44,925 nt of DNA from an uncultured bacterium (GCA_905214735.1 CAJMNI010000017.1:1-44925), one strand, 5' to 3'; counted from the stretch's first letter, positions 25,431-34,709 are shown. A program made the numbers and translations. The notes: a model not told the origin generated them from the letters alone.

Positions 25431-26495
25431 ATGACGGTCAAAAAGATTTTCCTTATGCTTCTGATCGCTTCGACAGCCGCAATCATAGCTGCAGCCGGAG
25501 AGCAGACTGCGCGCCAAACCCCTCCGACCGTCAACTCTCAATGGGAACAGAAAGTCAGAGACCTCCCCGAACTGACAGTCAATCCCGGAAAACGCAAGAT
25601 CATTCATATCCTCGCCTACGTACGCGAATATTCGTCGATGGCCTCATGGAACGACACTGTCTTCCTCTTCCGCGAAAAGATGGTCGACTATATGCTCCCG
25701 GCCAACAATAAGGTGAAATTCAAAGGCTGGCTATCCCCGCGAATCCTTTCAAGCCGGTCGTATTACCGTTTCACCAACTCCAATGGTCTCGACAGCGTCA
25801 GCGACGTCTATCGGCTCTATTTCTCCTGGGGCGACTGGTTGCGCCTTCCTCCCATCACTCCCCTGCCGAGCAAGCTCCTTATCGACGACCAGGCCACCGA
25901 CACCGTCGGCGGAAAATATCAGAACACCCTCTTCTGGCGACGCAACGGCGACCTCATCACCGTCGACGCCGACATACTCGCCGACACCCTCTCACGCCGT
26001 TGGGCGCCCGGTTACAGCCACTTCTTCGACCGTAACATCGACTTCCGCAACTTCACGGTCCATTATGAATTCGGCAACGAATCCGACCGCTCGGTCAACC
26101 CCCGCGACATGACCTTCTGCTCATTCAGAATCGAATCGGGCGACAGAGGAAGGAGCATGTTCCGTTTCAACCGCAACAACGAGTCAATAAGCATCACGAC
26201 CGACGCCGAGATTTACATCCTCGACAAAGAGTATATCACCGAACGCGAAGCCCGCCAATGGGAGAAAAAAGAGATAGACGAGAACCTCATAGGCATCATC
26301 GAATCGGACCGCGCACCCCGTCTGAGCCCGGAGATCGCATCGCTCGTGGGGCGTGTGAACGCCATCAACAAAGACAGCGTCCGACTGCAATTCACCCCCG
26401 ACCGGAAATTGGGAGGCAAATTCGTGGAACGCAAGCACCTCACCGTAGGCCAGGCCGCCCTCGCCCTCCTGAAAAGCCTGATCGGCCTGAAATGA
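25431..26495 (+). CDS. Secreted protein of unknown function
   Basis: A signal peptide (MTVKKIFLMLLIASTAAIIAAAG) is followed by about 330 residues without further membrane helices, so the product is periplasmic or outer-membrane associated. I do not recognise a named domain. Noticeable segments are LPELTVNPGKRKIIHILAYVRE, DTVFLFREKMVDYML, YYRFTNSNGLDSVSDVYRLYFSWGDW and YILDKEYITEREARQWEKKE. The first two resemble regions that follow carboxypeptidase-like regulatory domains in some Bacteroidales surface proteins, a weak impression from memory. The mature protein has no Cys in its first half. It stands alone behind the tandem repeat array. Confidence 0.7.
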   Translation: MTVKKIFLMLLIASTAAIIAAAGEQTARQTPPTVNSQWEQKVRDLPELTVNPGKRKIIHILAYVREYSSMASWNDTVFLFREKMVDYMLPANNKVKFKGWLSPRILSSRSYYRFTNSNGLDSVSDVYRLYFSWGDWLRLPPITPLPSKLLIDDQATDTVGGKYQNTLFWRRNGDLITVDADILADTLSRRWAPGYSHFFDRNIDFRNFTVHYEFGNESDRSVNPRDMTFCSFRIESGDRGRSMFRFNRNNESISITTDAEIYILDKEYITEREARQWEKKEIDENLIGIIESDRAPRLSPEIASLVGRVNAINKDSVRLQFTPDRKLGGKFVERKHLTVGQAALALLKSLIGLK

Positions 26496-26520
26496 CATCC
26501 AATCTACATTCCTCGAATTG

Positions 26521-26552
26521 TTTGCCAAATTCATAATAAAATCGTAAATTTG
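26521..26552 (+). promoter_or_regulatory. Promoter of the AAA_14/DUF4143 gene
   Basis: TTTG (26521-26524), a 20-base spacer, TAAATTTG (26545-26552): a perfect consensus. Transcription would begin near 26559, exactly where the first of two direct repeats starts. Confidence 0.82.
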
Positions 26553-26558
26553 CTATCC

Positions 26559-26615
26559 AAACCTCAGAAAGGTGTATCGAACGCATTCCGCGAAACCTCA
26601 GAAAGGTGTATCGAA
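26559..26615. repeat. Two 23-bp direct repeats in the leader of the AAA_14/DUF4143 gene
   Basis: Identical 23-base copies at 26559-26581 and 26593-26615, sharing the core CCTCAGAAAGGTGTATCGA, separated by 11 bases. They occupy the predicted 5' untranslated leader, 38 bases before ATG 26654. The 34-base period is close to three helical turns. Confidence 0.92.
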
Positions 26616-26653
26616 ATTCCGTTGTAATGATTGCAGTCCTAACAAATCATCAA

Positions 26654-28000
26654 ATGAAAAGGAAAATTTATAATAGATTTTTGGAGTGGAAAAAAGACTG
26701 GGATGGCCGCGCGGCCCTTTTGGTCGATGGAGCCAGACGTGTTGGAAAAAGCTGGATTGTCGAAGAATTTGCCCGCAATGAATATAAATCATATATCCTC
26801 ATTGATTTCAACAACGTGTCAGAAGAAATCAAGGAGCTTTTCCAAATGTTTCTAAATGATTTGGACTCCTTTTTCGGCAGGCTGCAAACACTTACAAACA
26901 CCGACCTTTTCAATCGTGAATCCGTAATTATCTTTGATGAGGTTCAGATGTTTCCGCAAGCACGGGCCGCAATTAAATATCTTGTAGCAGACGGACGTTA
27001 CGATTACATTGAGACCGGATCTCTGGTAAGCATAAATCATAATGTAAAAAATATTGTCATTCCCAGCGAAGAAGTCCGCATTGACATGTTTCCAATGGAT
27101 TTCGAAGAGTTTTGTTGGGCGTCAGACAAGACACGTCTATATGATTTTGCCGAGGCTCAGTTCAGAAAATCCGAGCCTATGGGGCAGGCAATGCATCGGA
27201 AGATGCTCGAAACCTTGCGCGAATATATACTCGTAGGAGGAATGCCTCAGTCAGTATTGGCATACATTGAAACAAAAGATTTCCGAGCAGCCGATCGTGT
27301 GAAAAGAAATATCCTCTCTCTTTATCGCAATGACATTTCGAAATATGCCGGACGTCAGGCTCCGAAGGTGACAAAAGTTTTTGACAGCATTCCGCAATCT
27401 CTCCAAAAACACAAGAAACGGTTCAGTCCCTCATCTATCAAAAAAGGGCTGAAAATGCGCAATTTTGATGAAGCCATGTTTTGGCTTGACGAAAGCAGGG
27501 TTGCCAATTTCTGTTACGCCGCTACCGAGCCATCGGTATCATTGTCACTGAACCAGGATGATAGCAAAGTTAAAATTTATATGGCCGACACTGGTCTGCT
27601 GATTTCCATGGCATTCAACGAAACGGAGATGGTTTCGGGACTTTACGAGAGAATTTTGCATGGGAAACTTGAATTCAATAAAGGAATGATAATGGAGAAT
27701 TTGGTGGCGCAGGCATTTCGTGCGTCAGGTCATCCGCTTTACTTTTTCAGCAAATATTCCGAAGATGCCGAATCAAGGATGGAAATCGACTTTCTTATTC
27801 GAAAGAATTCATTGACATCGCGTCATAACATTCTGCCAATCGAGGTTAAATCATCGCAGCGTTATTCCACGCGGTCGCTGGATAAATTCAGGAATAAATA
27901 TGCATCTTGTCTTGGGCAATCTTATATACTGCATACCGGAGATCTGAAAATCACTCAAGATGCAGTTTATCTCCCGCTCTACATGGCCGGAATGCTCTAA
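26654..28000 (+). CDS. AAA_14 / DUF4143 ATPase
   Basis: P-loop ATPase of a family abundant and often strain-variable in Bacteroidales; role unknown. The N-terminal AAA_14 domain has Walker A DGARRVGKSWIVEEF (near residue 25) and Walker B SVIIFDEVQMFPQAR. The central part has the family block YILVGGMPQSV. The C-terminal DUF4143 region has EIDFLIRKN and PIEVKSSQRYS, which resembles a PD-(D/E)XK nuclease core. I start at ATG 26654 (MKRKIYNRFLEWKKDW) rather than upstream in-frame codons that fall on the direct repeats. The 448 aa gene is plainly more AT-rich than its neighbours, suggesting transfer. Confidence 0.9.
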   Translation: MKRKIYNRFLEWKKDWDGRAALLVDGARRVGKSWIVEEFARNEYKSYILIDFNNVSEEIKELFQMFLNDLDSFFGRLQTLTNTDLFNRESVIIFDEVQMFPQARAAIKYLVADGRYDYIETGSLVSINHNVKNIVIPSEEVRIDMFPMDFEEFCWASDKTRLYDFAEAQFRKSEPMGQAMHRKMLETLREYILVGGMPQSVLAYIETKDFRAADRVKRNILSLYRNDISKYAGRQAPKVTKVFDSIPQSLQKHKKRFSPSSIKKGLKMRNFDEAMFWLDESRVANFCYAATEPSVSLSLNQDDSKVKIYMADTGLLISMAFNETEMVSGLYERILHGKLEFNKGMIMENLVAQAFRASGHPLYFFSKYSEDAESRMEIDFLIRKNSLTSRHNILPIEVKSSQRYSTRSLDKFRNKYASCLGQSYILHTGDLKITQDAVYLPLYMAGML

Positions 28001-28022
28001 ATTGCATATTCTTGGGGATGGT

Positions 28023-28054
28023 TTTGCTGGTTTAGCTGGGATTTTGTAACTTTG
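28023..28054 (+). promoter_or_regulatory. Promoter of the rRNA methyltransferase gene, predicting a leaderless message
   Basis: TTTG (28023-28026), a 20-base spacer, TAACTTTG (28047-28054). The ATG at 28061 is only 6 bases beyond the -7 box, about where transcription should start. Confidence 0.8.
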
Positions 28055-28060
28055 CGTTCT

Positions 28061-29326
28061 ATGAACGATGCGCTCAAAAAGGAGTTTCGCGAGTATGTGC
28101 TGGAATTGGAAAAATCCGGTGTCGACATCGACGCCGGAGCGTTTCTCGACGCCATGTCGGAGCCTCCTTGCGTGAGCGTGAAGATCAACCGCCGCAAATG
28201 CAGCGGCCCCGCCGAGACCGGTTACGAGGGGCTGCAGCCGGTGGCGTGGTGCGACAGCGGCTTTTACCTGCCGGAGCGCCCTCAGTTCACCCTCAATCCC
28301 CTGCTTCATGCCGGAGTCTTCTACGTGCAGGACGCCTCGTCGATGATCCACGAGACCCTCCTCGGCCGCATCCTGCCGCTCGTTCCCTCACCCACACCCG
28401 CTGTGCTCGACCTCTGCGCCGCCCCCGGCGGGAAAACCACCTCGATGATCAACGCCCTCCCCGACGGCTCGCTCGTGGTGGCCAACGAATTCGACCGCAA
28501 ACGCTCCTCGATACTCCGCGAGAACCTCATCAAATGGGGCTACCCCGACGTGACCGCCACCTCCTCGCCGACTTCCGCCTTCGCCAAGGCCGGCCCGCGA
28601 TTCGACATCGTGGCCGTCGACGCCCCCTGCTCGGGCGAAGGAATGATGCGCAAGGATGAGGATGCACGCCGCCAATGGTCGGAAGGGCTCGTCAGACAAT
28701 GCGCCGAACTGCAGCGCACGATTCTCTCCGACGCCATCGACGCCCTCCGCCCCGGAGGTTTCCTCATCTACTCCACCTGCACGTTCAATCCCGTGGAAAA
28801 CGAGCAGCAGCTCCTCCGGCTGCGCGACGAAAAGGGGATGATCCCCTTCGACCCGCAGCTCCCCCCGGAGTGGGGAATAGGCCGGCAGATCTCCGGCGAC
28901 ATCCCCGCCCTCCGCTTCATGCCCCATCTCACCCGCGGCGAAGGGCAGTTCGCGGCCATTCTCCGCAAGCCGGAAGATGGCGACGACCGCGGAGGCAACC
29001 ACTCCAAAACGGCTGAGGCCGTAAGGAAAACCGCCCGCGTGATTCTCGACGGCATACCCCGCACCGAGATGAAAGGGAAAACCGAAATGCCGACCTCGGA
29101 ATGGGCACTCTCCACCGACTTCCCCGCCGACAGGTATCCCCGCGCCGAAGTCGACCTCGCCACAGCCCTCTCCTATCTGCGCCACGAAGCCATCCGCCTC
29201 CCCGGCGACACGCCGACCGGTCCGGTAGCGATCTGCTATAAGGGCCATCCCCTCGGCATGGCGAAAAACCTCGGCTCCCGCGCCAACAACCTTTATCCCG
29301 CCGCATGGCGCATCCGAAACCTATGA
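28061..29326 (+). CDS. RNA cytosine-C5 methyltransferase, NOL1/NOP2/Sun (RsmB/RsmF) family
   Basis: SAM-dependent enzyme that makes 5-methylcytosine in rRNA (target inferred from family). Motif I reads VLDLCAAPGGKTTSM (near residue 115). The two catalytic cysteines occur in AVDAPCSGEGMMRKDEDA and IYSTCTFNPVENEQ. The C-terminal ~130 residues (EWALSTDFPADRYP onward, ending LGSRANNLYPAAWRI) resemble the extra RNA-binding region of RsmF. ATG 28061 is chosen; an in-frame TTG at 28052 lies inside the promoter. The 421 aa product is complete. The stop overlaps the next start as ATGA. Confidence 0.93.
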   Translation: MNDALKKEFREYVLELEKSGVDIDAGAFLDAMSEPPCVSVKINRRKCSGPAETGYEGLQPVAWCDSGFYLPERPQFTLNPLLHAGVFYVQDASSMIHETLLGRILPLVPSPTPAVLDLCAAPGGKTTSMINALPDGSLVVANEFDRKRSSILRENLIKWGYPDVTATSSPTSAFAKAGPRFDIVAVDAPCSGEGMMRKDEDARRQWSEGLVRQCAELQRTILSDAIDALRPGGFLIYSTCTFNPVENEQQLLRLRDEKGMIPFDPQLPPEWGIGRQISGDIPALRFMPHLTRGEGQFAAILRKPEDGDDRGGNHSKTAEAVRKTARVILDGIPRTEMKGKTEMPTSEWALSTDFPADRYPRAEVDLATALSYLRHEAIRLPGDTPTGPVAICYKGHPLGMAKNLGSRANNLYPAAWRIRNL

Positions 29327-30102
29327 CTATGGAAGCAGCCCTATATCTCGTGCCTGTAGAACTCAGCGGGGCCCCCGCCTCGCGCGTCATTCCGCAATGG
29401 AACATCGAAGTGGCCCGGCAGATCCGCGTCTGGATCGTCGAGAACGTGCGCACGGCCCGCCGCTTCCTGCGCCGCTGGGACCACGCATATCCCATCGACG
29501 AATGCACCTTCTTCGAACTTAACGGCCACACCGACCCCACCCGGACCGGAAGCTACCTCGACGCGCTCCGCCGGGGCGAGCCGGTCGGGCTCATGAGCGA
29601 GGCCGGATGCCCCGCGATCGCCGATCCCGGTGCGGCGGTGGTCGAAATAGCCCAGCGCGAAAAGCTGAAGGTCGTCCCCCTCGTCGGCCCCTCCAGCATA
29701 CTGATGTCGCTGATGGCCTCCGGATTCAACGGCCAGGGGTTCGCCTTCAACGGCTATCTCCCCATCGACGAGGCCGAAAAAAGCCGCGAACTCCGCGAAC
29801 TCGAAAACCGCGCCTCCCGTGGCCAGACACAGATCTTTATCGAAACTCCCTACCGCAACAACCGTCTGATTTCTTTCCTCAGCGAAACGCTCCGTCCCGA
29901 CACGCTCCTCTGCGTGGCCGCCGACATCACCGACCCCGAAAAGGAGTCGATCGTCACCATGCCCGCCGCCCGATGGAAAAGCGTCAAAGCCGACTATGAC
30001 AAGCGTCCCGCAATCTTCCTCATCCACCGCGAAGGAGCCGCCTCGGCACCCCGCCGCAAAAACACAGCCGATTGCCGCAAAAACAGAAAATCAGGCAAAT
30101 GA
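29323..30102 (+). CDS. SAM-dependent methyltransferase, RsmI-like (tetrapyrrole methylase fold)
   Basis: Probably a 2'-O-ribose methyltransferase acting on 16S rRNA, or a close paralogue. It opens with ALYLVPVELSGA rather than the LYLVATPIGN of canonical RsmI. It keeps VGLMSEAGCPAIADPGAAVVEIAQ and VVPLVGPSSILMSLMASGFNGQGFAFNGYLP in the right order, and the C-terminal IETPYRNN block. The 259 aa length (canonical RsmI ~280) and the divergent start suggest the Bacteroidetes-specific sister family. ATG 29323 overlaps the previous stop, so translation is coupled. Confidence 0.88.
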   Translation: MTMEAALYLVPVELSGAPASRVIPQWNIEVARQIRVWIVENVRTARRFLRRWDHAYPIDECTFFELNGHTDPTRTGSYLDALRRGEPVGLMSEAGCPAIADPGAAVVEIAQREKLKVVPLVGPSSILMSLMASGFNGQGFAFNGYLPIDEAEKSRELRELENRASRGQTQIFIETPYRNNRLISFLSETLRPDTLLCVAADITDPEKESIVTMPAARWKSVKADYDKRPAIFLIHREGAASAPRRKNTADCRKNRKSGK

Positions 30103-31085
30103 GATATCCTAAAAAAATCATATTTCAAGATCATCCCACCCTCCCCTTCGAGGAAGACGACGTGGTGGTCCCGGAAAAGCGAAGCGGACCTCCCCGCCGC
30201 CAGAGCGACGATGAACTCGCCCTTTCCGCCGGAGAGACCGACGACGACCGCCTCTACTATATCTCGCTCGCGTCAGGATCGAGCGGCAACAGCTGCTACA
30301 TAGGCTCCCGCGCCGGAGGAGTGATCGTCGACGCCGGCATCCGCGCCGACGAAATCGCCGACAAGCTCGACGCCGCCGGAATCTCCATGCGCCATGTCAA
30401 AGGCCTCCTGCTCACCCACGACCATTCCGACCACGTCAAATACTCCTACAATCTGCTGCGCACATACCGCCATCTCAGCCTCTACTGCACGCCCCGCGTG
30501 ATCAACGGCCTGCTCCGCCGCCACAGCATCTCCCGCCGCATCAAGGAATACCACACCCCCATCTTCAAGGAGATCCCCTTCCGCGTGGGGGATTTCGAGA
30601 TCACCGCTTTCGAAGTGCACCACGACGGCTCCGACAACATGGGATTCTCCATCGACTTCGGCGACCGTCATTTCGTGCTCGCCACCGACCTGGGCGAGGT
30701 GAGCGACCGCGCCCGATTCTATATGAGCCGCGCCAACTATCTCGTGATCGAAGCCAACTACGACTCCGAGATGCTCCGCCTCGGCCGCTATCCCGAATAT
30801 CTCAAGGCCCGCATCCGCACCGGCAACGGCCATCTCGACAACGTTCAGACCGCCGAGTTCCTGAGCGAGATCATCAACCCGGAGCTCAAATATATCTTCC
30901 TCTGCCATCTGAGCAAAGACAACAACACCCCGGCCCTTGCCCTCTCCACGGTGGCCGACGCCCTGCGCGCCAAAGGAATCACCGTGGGCCGCGCCGAGGA
31001 AACCCTCTCCGACCGCAAGGCCGACGTGCAGCTCATGGCCCTCCCCCGCTTCGACGCCACCCGCAAATTCACCTTCCGAAAATAG
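30099..31085 (+). CDS. MBL-fold metallo-hydrolase, YycJ/WalJ-like
   Basis: Metallo-beta-lactamase-fold hydrolase; relatives are 5'-3' exonucleases linked to DNA repair or cell-wall control, so a nuclease role is inferred. The N-terminal ~55 residues are charged and not conserved. The fold begins at YYISLASGSSGNSCYIG. The metal motif is LLTHDHSDHVKYSYN (near residue 105). Further metal ligands fit FEVHHDGSDNMGF, LATDLGEVSD and LCHLSKDNNTPALA. ATG 30099 overlaps the upstream stop as ATGA. The product has 328 aa and is longer than YycJ because of the N-terminal tail. Confidence 0.9.
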   Translation: MRYPKKIIFQDHPTLPFEEDDVVVPEKRSGPPRRQSDDELALSAGETDDDRLYYISLASGSSGNSCYIGSRAGGVIVDAGIRADEIADKLDAAGISMRHVKGLLLTHDHSDHVKYSYNLLRTYRHLSLYCTPRVINGLLRRHSISRRIKEYHTPIFKEIPFRVGDFEITAFEVHHDGSDNMGFSIDFGDRHFVLATDLGEVSDRARFYMSRANYLVIEANYDSEMLRLGRYPEYLKARIRTGNGHLDNVQTAEFLSEIINPELKYIFLCHLSKDNNTPALALSTVADALRAKGITVGRAEETLSDRKADVQLMALPRFDATRKFTFRK

Positions 31086-31118
31086 AAACGCAACCCCGCC
31101 CCAAACGCCATCACCACC

Positions 31119-32387
31119 ATGCAGACAGCATTCAGCCGGCATATCTATGATTTTCTCGACAACTTCCTGTCGGGACGCGCCCTCGACGCGGCGGTCATCC
31201 CCACGTCGCTGATATGCATCGCCGCGCTCGCCTTCCTCTCCTATTTCCTCTGCATCAGGATCCTGACCCCGACCGTGCACTACATCACCGGCAAGACCCC
31301 GACCGGCTGGGACAACGACCTGCTCAACCACAAGCTGCTGAGCGCCCTCTCGCAGCTCGCCCCGGTGATGATCATCTCCTGGCTCCTCCCCCAGGTGGCC
31401 AACGGCCACGTGAAATGGACCGAATGGCTCACCAAGATCTCCAACCTCTATATCGTCTACACGCTGGTGGTGCTGGTCAACGTCTTCATCACCAACCTCT
31501 ACAACGGTTTCGAGCGGCGGGGAATGTATCGCGGCCACAATCTCTCGGTGCTCGTGCAGGCCCTCAGCCTGGTGGCGATCCTCGTGGGCTGCGTGATCGG
31601 CCTGAGCATCATCTTCGGGCAGTCCCCCTTTGCCGTGCTGACCGCTCTCGGAGCTTCGGCCGCCATCCTGATGCTCGTGTTCAAAGACACGATCATGGGG
31701 CTCGTGGCCGGTGTGCAGCTCTCGGTCAACGGCATGCTCCACAAAGGAGACTGGATTGTTTCGGAAAAGGCCGGGGCCAACGGCGAGGTGCTCGACGTGA
31801 AGCTCACCACGGTCAAGATCCGCAACTGGGACAACTCGATCACCACCATTCCGCCCTACAACCTCATCTCCGACTCCTTCCAGAACTATCAGAACATGCG
31901 CCGCGCCGGAGCCCGCCGCGTGGCCCGCTGCATATATATCGACGTCAACACCATCGGCTTTCTCGACGAGGAGCAGATCGATCATCTCCGGGAGCGCGGA
32001 TGGCTCGCCGGAATCGACACCGGAAACGCCGCCCGCAAGGTCAACATCTCGATTTTCCGCCGATATCTCGAGCATTATCTCGCCGAGAATCCCCTCGTGC
32101 GCCTCAAAGACAAGAACAATCCCGCCATCTTCATGATGGTGCGCCAGCTCGCCCCCACTCCTCAGGGCCTCCCCCTCGAGCTCTATTTCTTCACCAAGGA
32201 GACCAACTGGAAGAAATTCGAGAACATCCAGTCTGACATCTTCGACCATGTCTACGCCGCCCTGCCCCATTTCGGGCTCCGGATGTTCCAGGTTCCCTCT
32301 GGCTATGAATTCTTCACCGATCTTCCCGCCGCCTCGCGCGGCGACGCCATATTGACGCCCAATATTTCCAAGACTCGCGGAAAATGA
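31119..32387 (+). CDS. MscS-family mechanosensitive channel (YbdG/MscM-like)
   Basis: Inner-membrane channel that releases solutes under hypo-osmotic stress. There are about four to five N-terminal helices. The pore-lining helix and beta domain read ALGASAAILMLVFKDTIMGLVAGVQLSVNGMLHKGDWIV, near residues 180-215. An insertion follows in the soluble domain (residues ~255-345, with YIDVNTIGFLDEEQIDHL), as in the YbdG group. The 422 aa length is typical of that group. The gap to the upstream MBL gene is 33 bases. Confidence 0.93.
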   Translation: MQTAFSRHIYDFLDNFLSGRALDAAVIPTSLICIAALAFLSYFLCIRILTPTVHYITGKTPTGWDNDLLNHKLLSALSQLAPVMIISWLLPQVANGHVKWTEWLTKISNLYIVYTLVVLVNVFITNLYNGFERRGMYRGHNLSVLVQALSLVAILVGCVIGLSIIFGQSPFAVLTALGASAAILMLVFKDTIMGLVAGVQLSVNGMLHKGDWIVSEKAGANGEVLDVKLTTVKIRNWDNSITTIPPYNLISDSFQNYQNMRRAGARRVARCIYIDVNTIGFLDEEQIDHLRERGWLAGIDTGNAARKVNISIFRRYLEHYLAENPLVRLKDKNNPAIFMMVRQLAPTPQGLPLELYFFTKETNWKKFENIQSDIFDHVYAALPHFGLRMFQVPSGYEFFTDLPAASRGDAILTPNISKTRGK

Positions 32388-32396
32388 TTATTTTTG
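32365..32396 (+). promoter_or_regulatory. Promoter of the DUF2851 gene
   Basis: TTTC (32365-32368, one change), a 20-base spacer and TATTTTTG (32389-32396). It overlaps the 3' end of the MscS gene and leaves a leader of about 40 bases to ATG 32445. Confidence 0.65.
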
Positions 32397-32444
32397 CAGT
32401 ATAGACAGCGCCTTGACGAAAAGAGCGCGACAGGAGCCCCGACG

Positions 32445-33773
32445 ATGGAGATGCTTTACCAATATTTGTGGAAACACAGGATGATGGGCCGTGAGTTTGT
32501 CACGGTTCAGGGCGAGCCCGTGGTGATCGTCAGCCCGGGGCGTCTCAACCGCGATTCGGGACCCGATTTCAGCGGCGCCAGGGTGAGGATCGGCGCCACG
32601 GAATGGACCGGCAACGTCGAGATCCATGTGAAGGCCTCCGACTGGCGGCGCCATCATCACGACTCCGACCCGGCCTACGACAGCGTGATCCTCCACGTGG
32701 TGTCGGTGAGCGACACCCGCATCCGCCGCCGCGACGGGAGCGAGATTCCGCAGATGGTGGCCACCTTCCCCGAAAGCTTCTTCCGCATGTATGCGCGGCT
32801 GGCCGACCGGATAGCCGACGTGGCCTGCGACGGCCTCATCGGTTCGCTTCCGCCCCTGGTGGTGACCGACTGGGTGTCGACGCTCGCTGTGGAACGCATG
32901 CAGATGAAGGCCTCGCGCATCCTCGACACCTGGCGCGCCGTCGGCTGCGACTGGGAGCGAGCCTGCTTCATAGCCCTGGCCCGCGCCCTCGGGTTCGGAC
33001 TCAACAGCGACCCCTTCGAACAGCTTGCCCGCTCCGTCCCCCTCACCGTCACGATGCATCATAGCGACAATCCGCTGCAGCTCGAAGCCCTCCTCTTCGG
33101 CCAGGCCGGGATGCTCGACCCCTCGCTGCATATCTTCGACGAGTATTACCAGACCCTCTGCCGCGAATATTTCTTCCTGGCCCGCAAATACGGCCTGAGG
33201 CCGATGCGCCGCGAGGTCTGGAAATATTCGCGCACCCGCCCGCAGAATTTCCCCCACCGCCGCATAGCTCTGCTCGCCCGCGCCCTCCGGGGAGGCTTCC
33301 GGATGCTCGCCCTCCTCCTCGCCGAAGCCGCCCGCCCCGGATTCGATGACGACGCCGTGCGCCCTCTCCTCTCCCTCGACCTCGACGGATACTGGCTCTC
33401 GCATTCCGGCTTCGACACCGAATGCCGCCCCGGCCCCAAAGCCCTTTCCCCGGCAAGCGTGAGCCTCCTTATAATAAATTTTGTCGCCCCGCTGTTATAT
33501 TCATACGGATCGGCCCACGGCGACCCCGACCTCGCCGAGAAGGGGCTCGACCTCTGGGATCTCCTCCCCGCCGAATCGAACGCGATAGTGAGACGCTGGG
33601 CCGCCTCGGGAATCTCCTGCCGCAGGGCCTCCGAATCGCAGGCCGTGATCCAGCTCCGCAAGGAATATTGCGACCGCGACCGCTGCCTCGACTGCCGCCT
33701 CGGCCACGCCCTGCTCCGCTACTGCGCCGCCGCCCCGGCGAGGATGATCATGCATGAACCCGACCCAAAATAA
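32445..33773 (+). CDS. DUF2851 family protein
   Basis: Cytosolic protein of a family found mainly in Bacteroidetes, with no known function. Recognisable parts are LYQYLWKHRMMGREFVTVQGEPVVIV, SGPDFSGARVRIG and WTGNVEIHVKASDW (close to the start, where a nuclease-like or binding site has been suggested by similarity only). The end has NFVAPLLYSYG and RDRCLDCRLGHALLR with a Cys pair. I start at ATG 32445 (MEMLYQYLWK), as in the family, and not at the upstream TTG, which is at the -7 promoter box. The 442 aa product is full length. Confidence 0.88.
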   Translation: MEMLYQYLWKHRMMGREFVTVQGEPVVIVSPGRLNRDSGPDFSGARVRIGATEWTGNVEIHVKASDWRRHHHDSDPAYDSVILHVVSVSDTRIRRRDGSEIPQMVATFPESFFRMYARLADRIADVACDGLIGSLPPLVVTDWVSTLAVERMQMKASRILDTWRAVGCDWERACFIALARALGFGLNSDPFEQLARSVPLTVTMHHSDNPLQLEALLFGQAGMLDPSLHIFDEYYQTLCREYFFLARKYGLRPMRREVWKYSRTRPQNFPHRRIALLARALRGGFRMLALLLAEAARPGFDDDAVRPLLSLDLDGYWLSHSGFDTECRPGPKALSPASVSLLIINFVAPLLYSYGSAHGDPDLAEKGLDLWDLLPAESNAIVRRWAASGISCRRASESQAVIQLRKEYCDRDRCLDCRLGHALLRYCAAAPARMIMHEPDPK

Positions 33774-33788
33774 AGTGTGTCATAAAAA

Positions 33789-34709
33789 ATGAACAATAAG
33801 CAATCTTTTAAGGAAGACCGCATAATCAGTTTTGTCAACGACTCTCCCGACATTCTCCCCCTCATGGAATTCGTGAGCGGCAAGATGCCGGCCGCCAAAC
33901 GCACCGACATCAAGAAATGGCTCAAGTTCGGCCAGGTAATGGTCGGCGGCGCCGTCACTTCTGCTTTCGACGCACCGGTGGGCACCGGCGTGGAGGTGAA
34001 GATCAACCTCACTCGCGGATTCCCCCTCTTCAGGCATCCGAGGGTGAAGCTCGTCTACGAAGACGACGACGTGATCGTCATCAACAAGGGCTACGGCATC
34101 CTGTCGGTGCGCACCAACCCGATGAAACGCGAGGAATGCGCCTACGACATAGTGCGCGACTATATCAAGGATGTCAATCCGCGCAATCGGCTCTATGTGG
34201 TGCATCGTCTTGACCGCGACACGTCGGGACTGATGATGTTCGCCAAAACCGAGGAGTCGCAGCAGGTGCTCCGCCACAACTGGAACAATATGATCCTCGA
34301 GCGTCTCTATGTGGCTGTGCTCGAAGGCTATCTTGAGGAAGACAAGGGGTATGTGAAGAGCCGTCTGGCTGAGAATTCGCAGTTTGTGGTCTATTCCACC
34401 GACGTTCCCGGCGAGGGACGCCTGGCCGTGACCCATTACGAGGTGATGGAGCGGGGCCACGGCTATACCCTGGCTCAGTTCTCGCTCGACACGGGCCGCA
34501 AGAACCAGATCCGCGTGCATGCCTCCGACCTCGGCCATCCGATAGCCGGCGACAGGAAATATGGAGCTTCGACGAGCCCGATCCACCGGCTCGCCCTCCA
34601 CGCCATGACGCTCCGTTTCGCCCACCCCGTGACGCGCAAGGACATGAATTTCCAGACGCCGATCCCGGCCGCTTTCATCGGCGCGGTGCGCAAGGGTAGC
34701 CGCCGATAA
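33789..34709 (+). CDS. RluA-family pseudouridine synthase
   Basis: Converts uridine to pseudouridine in rRNA or tRNA. An S4-like N-terminal region (MEFVSGKMPAAKRTDIKKWLKFGQVMVGG) precedes the catalytic domain. VVHRLDRDTSGLMMFAK carries the catalytic Asp near residue 143. The rest of the core (TGRKNQIRVHASDLGHPIAGDRKYGA) is typical. The 306 aa length is normal. It is the second pseudouridine synthase of the window, and it lies 15 bases after the DUF2851 gene. Confidence 0.95.
   Translation: MNNKQSFKEDRIISFVNDSPDILPLMEFVSGKMPAAKRTDIKKWLKFGQVMVGGAVTSAFDAPVGTGVEVKINLTRGFPLFRHPRVKLVYEDDDVIVINKGYGILSVRTNPMKREECAYDIVRDYIKDVNPRNRLYVVHRLDRDTSGLMMFAKTEESQQVLRHNWNNMILERLYVAVLEGYLEEDKGYVKSRLAENSQFVVYSTDVPGEGRLAVTHYEVMERGHGYTLAQFSLDTGRKNQIRVHASDLGHPIAGDRKYGASTSPIHRLALHAMTLRFAHPVTRKDMNFQTPIPAAFIGAVRKGSRR

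Noticed and set aside
30273..32270. 665-codon open frame antisense to the MBL and MscS genes
   Set aside because: His/Glu/Gly/Val-rich composition without motifs, covering two clear genes on the other strand.
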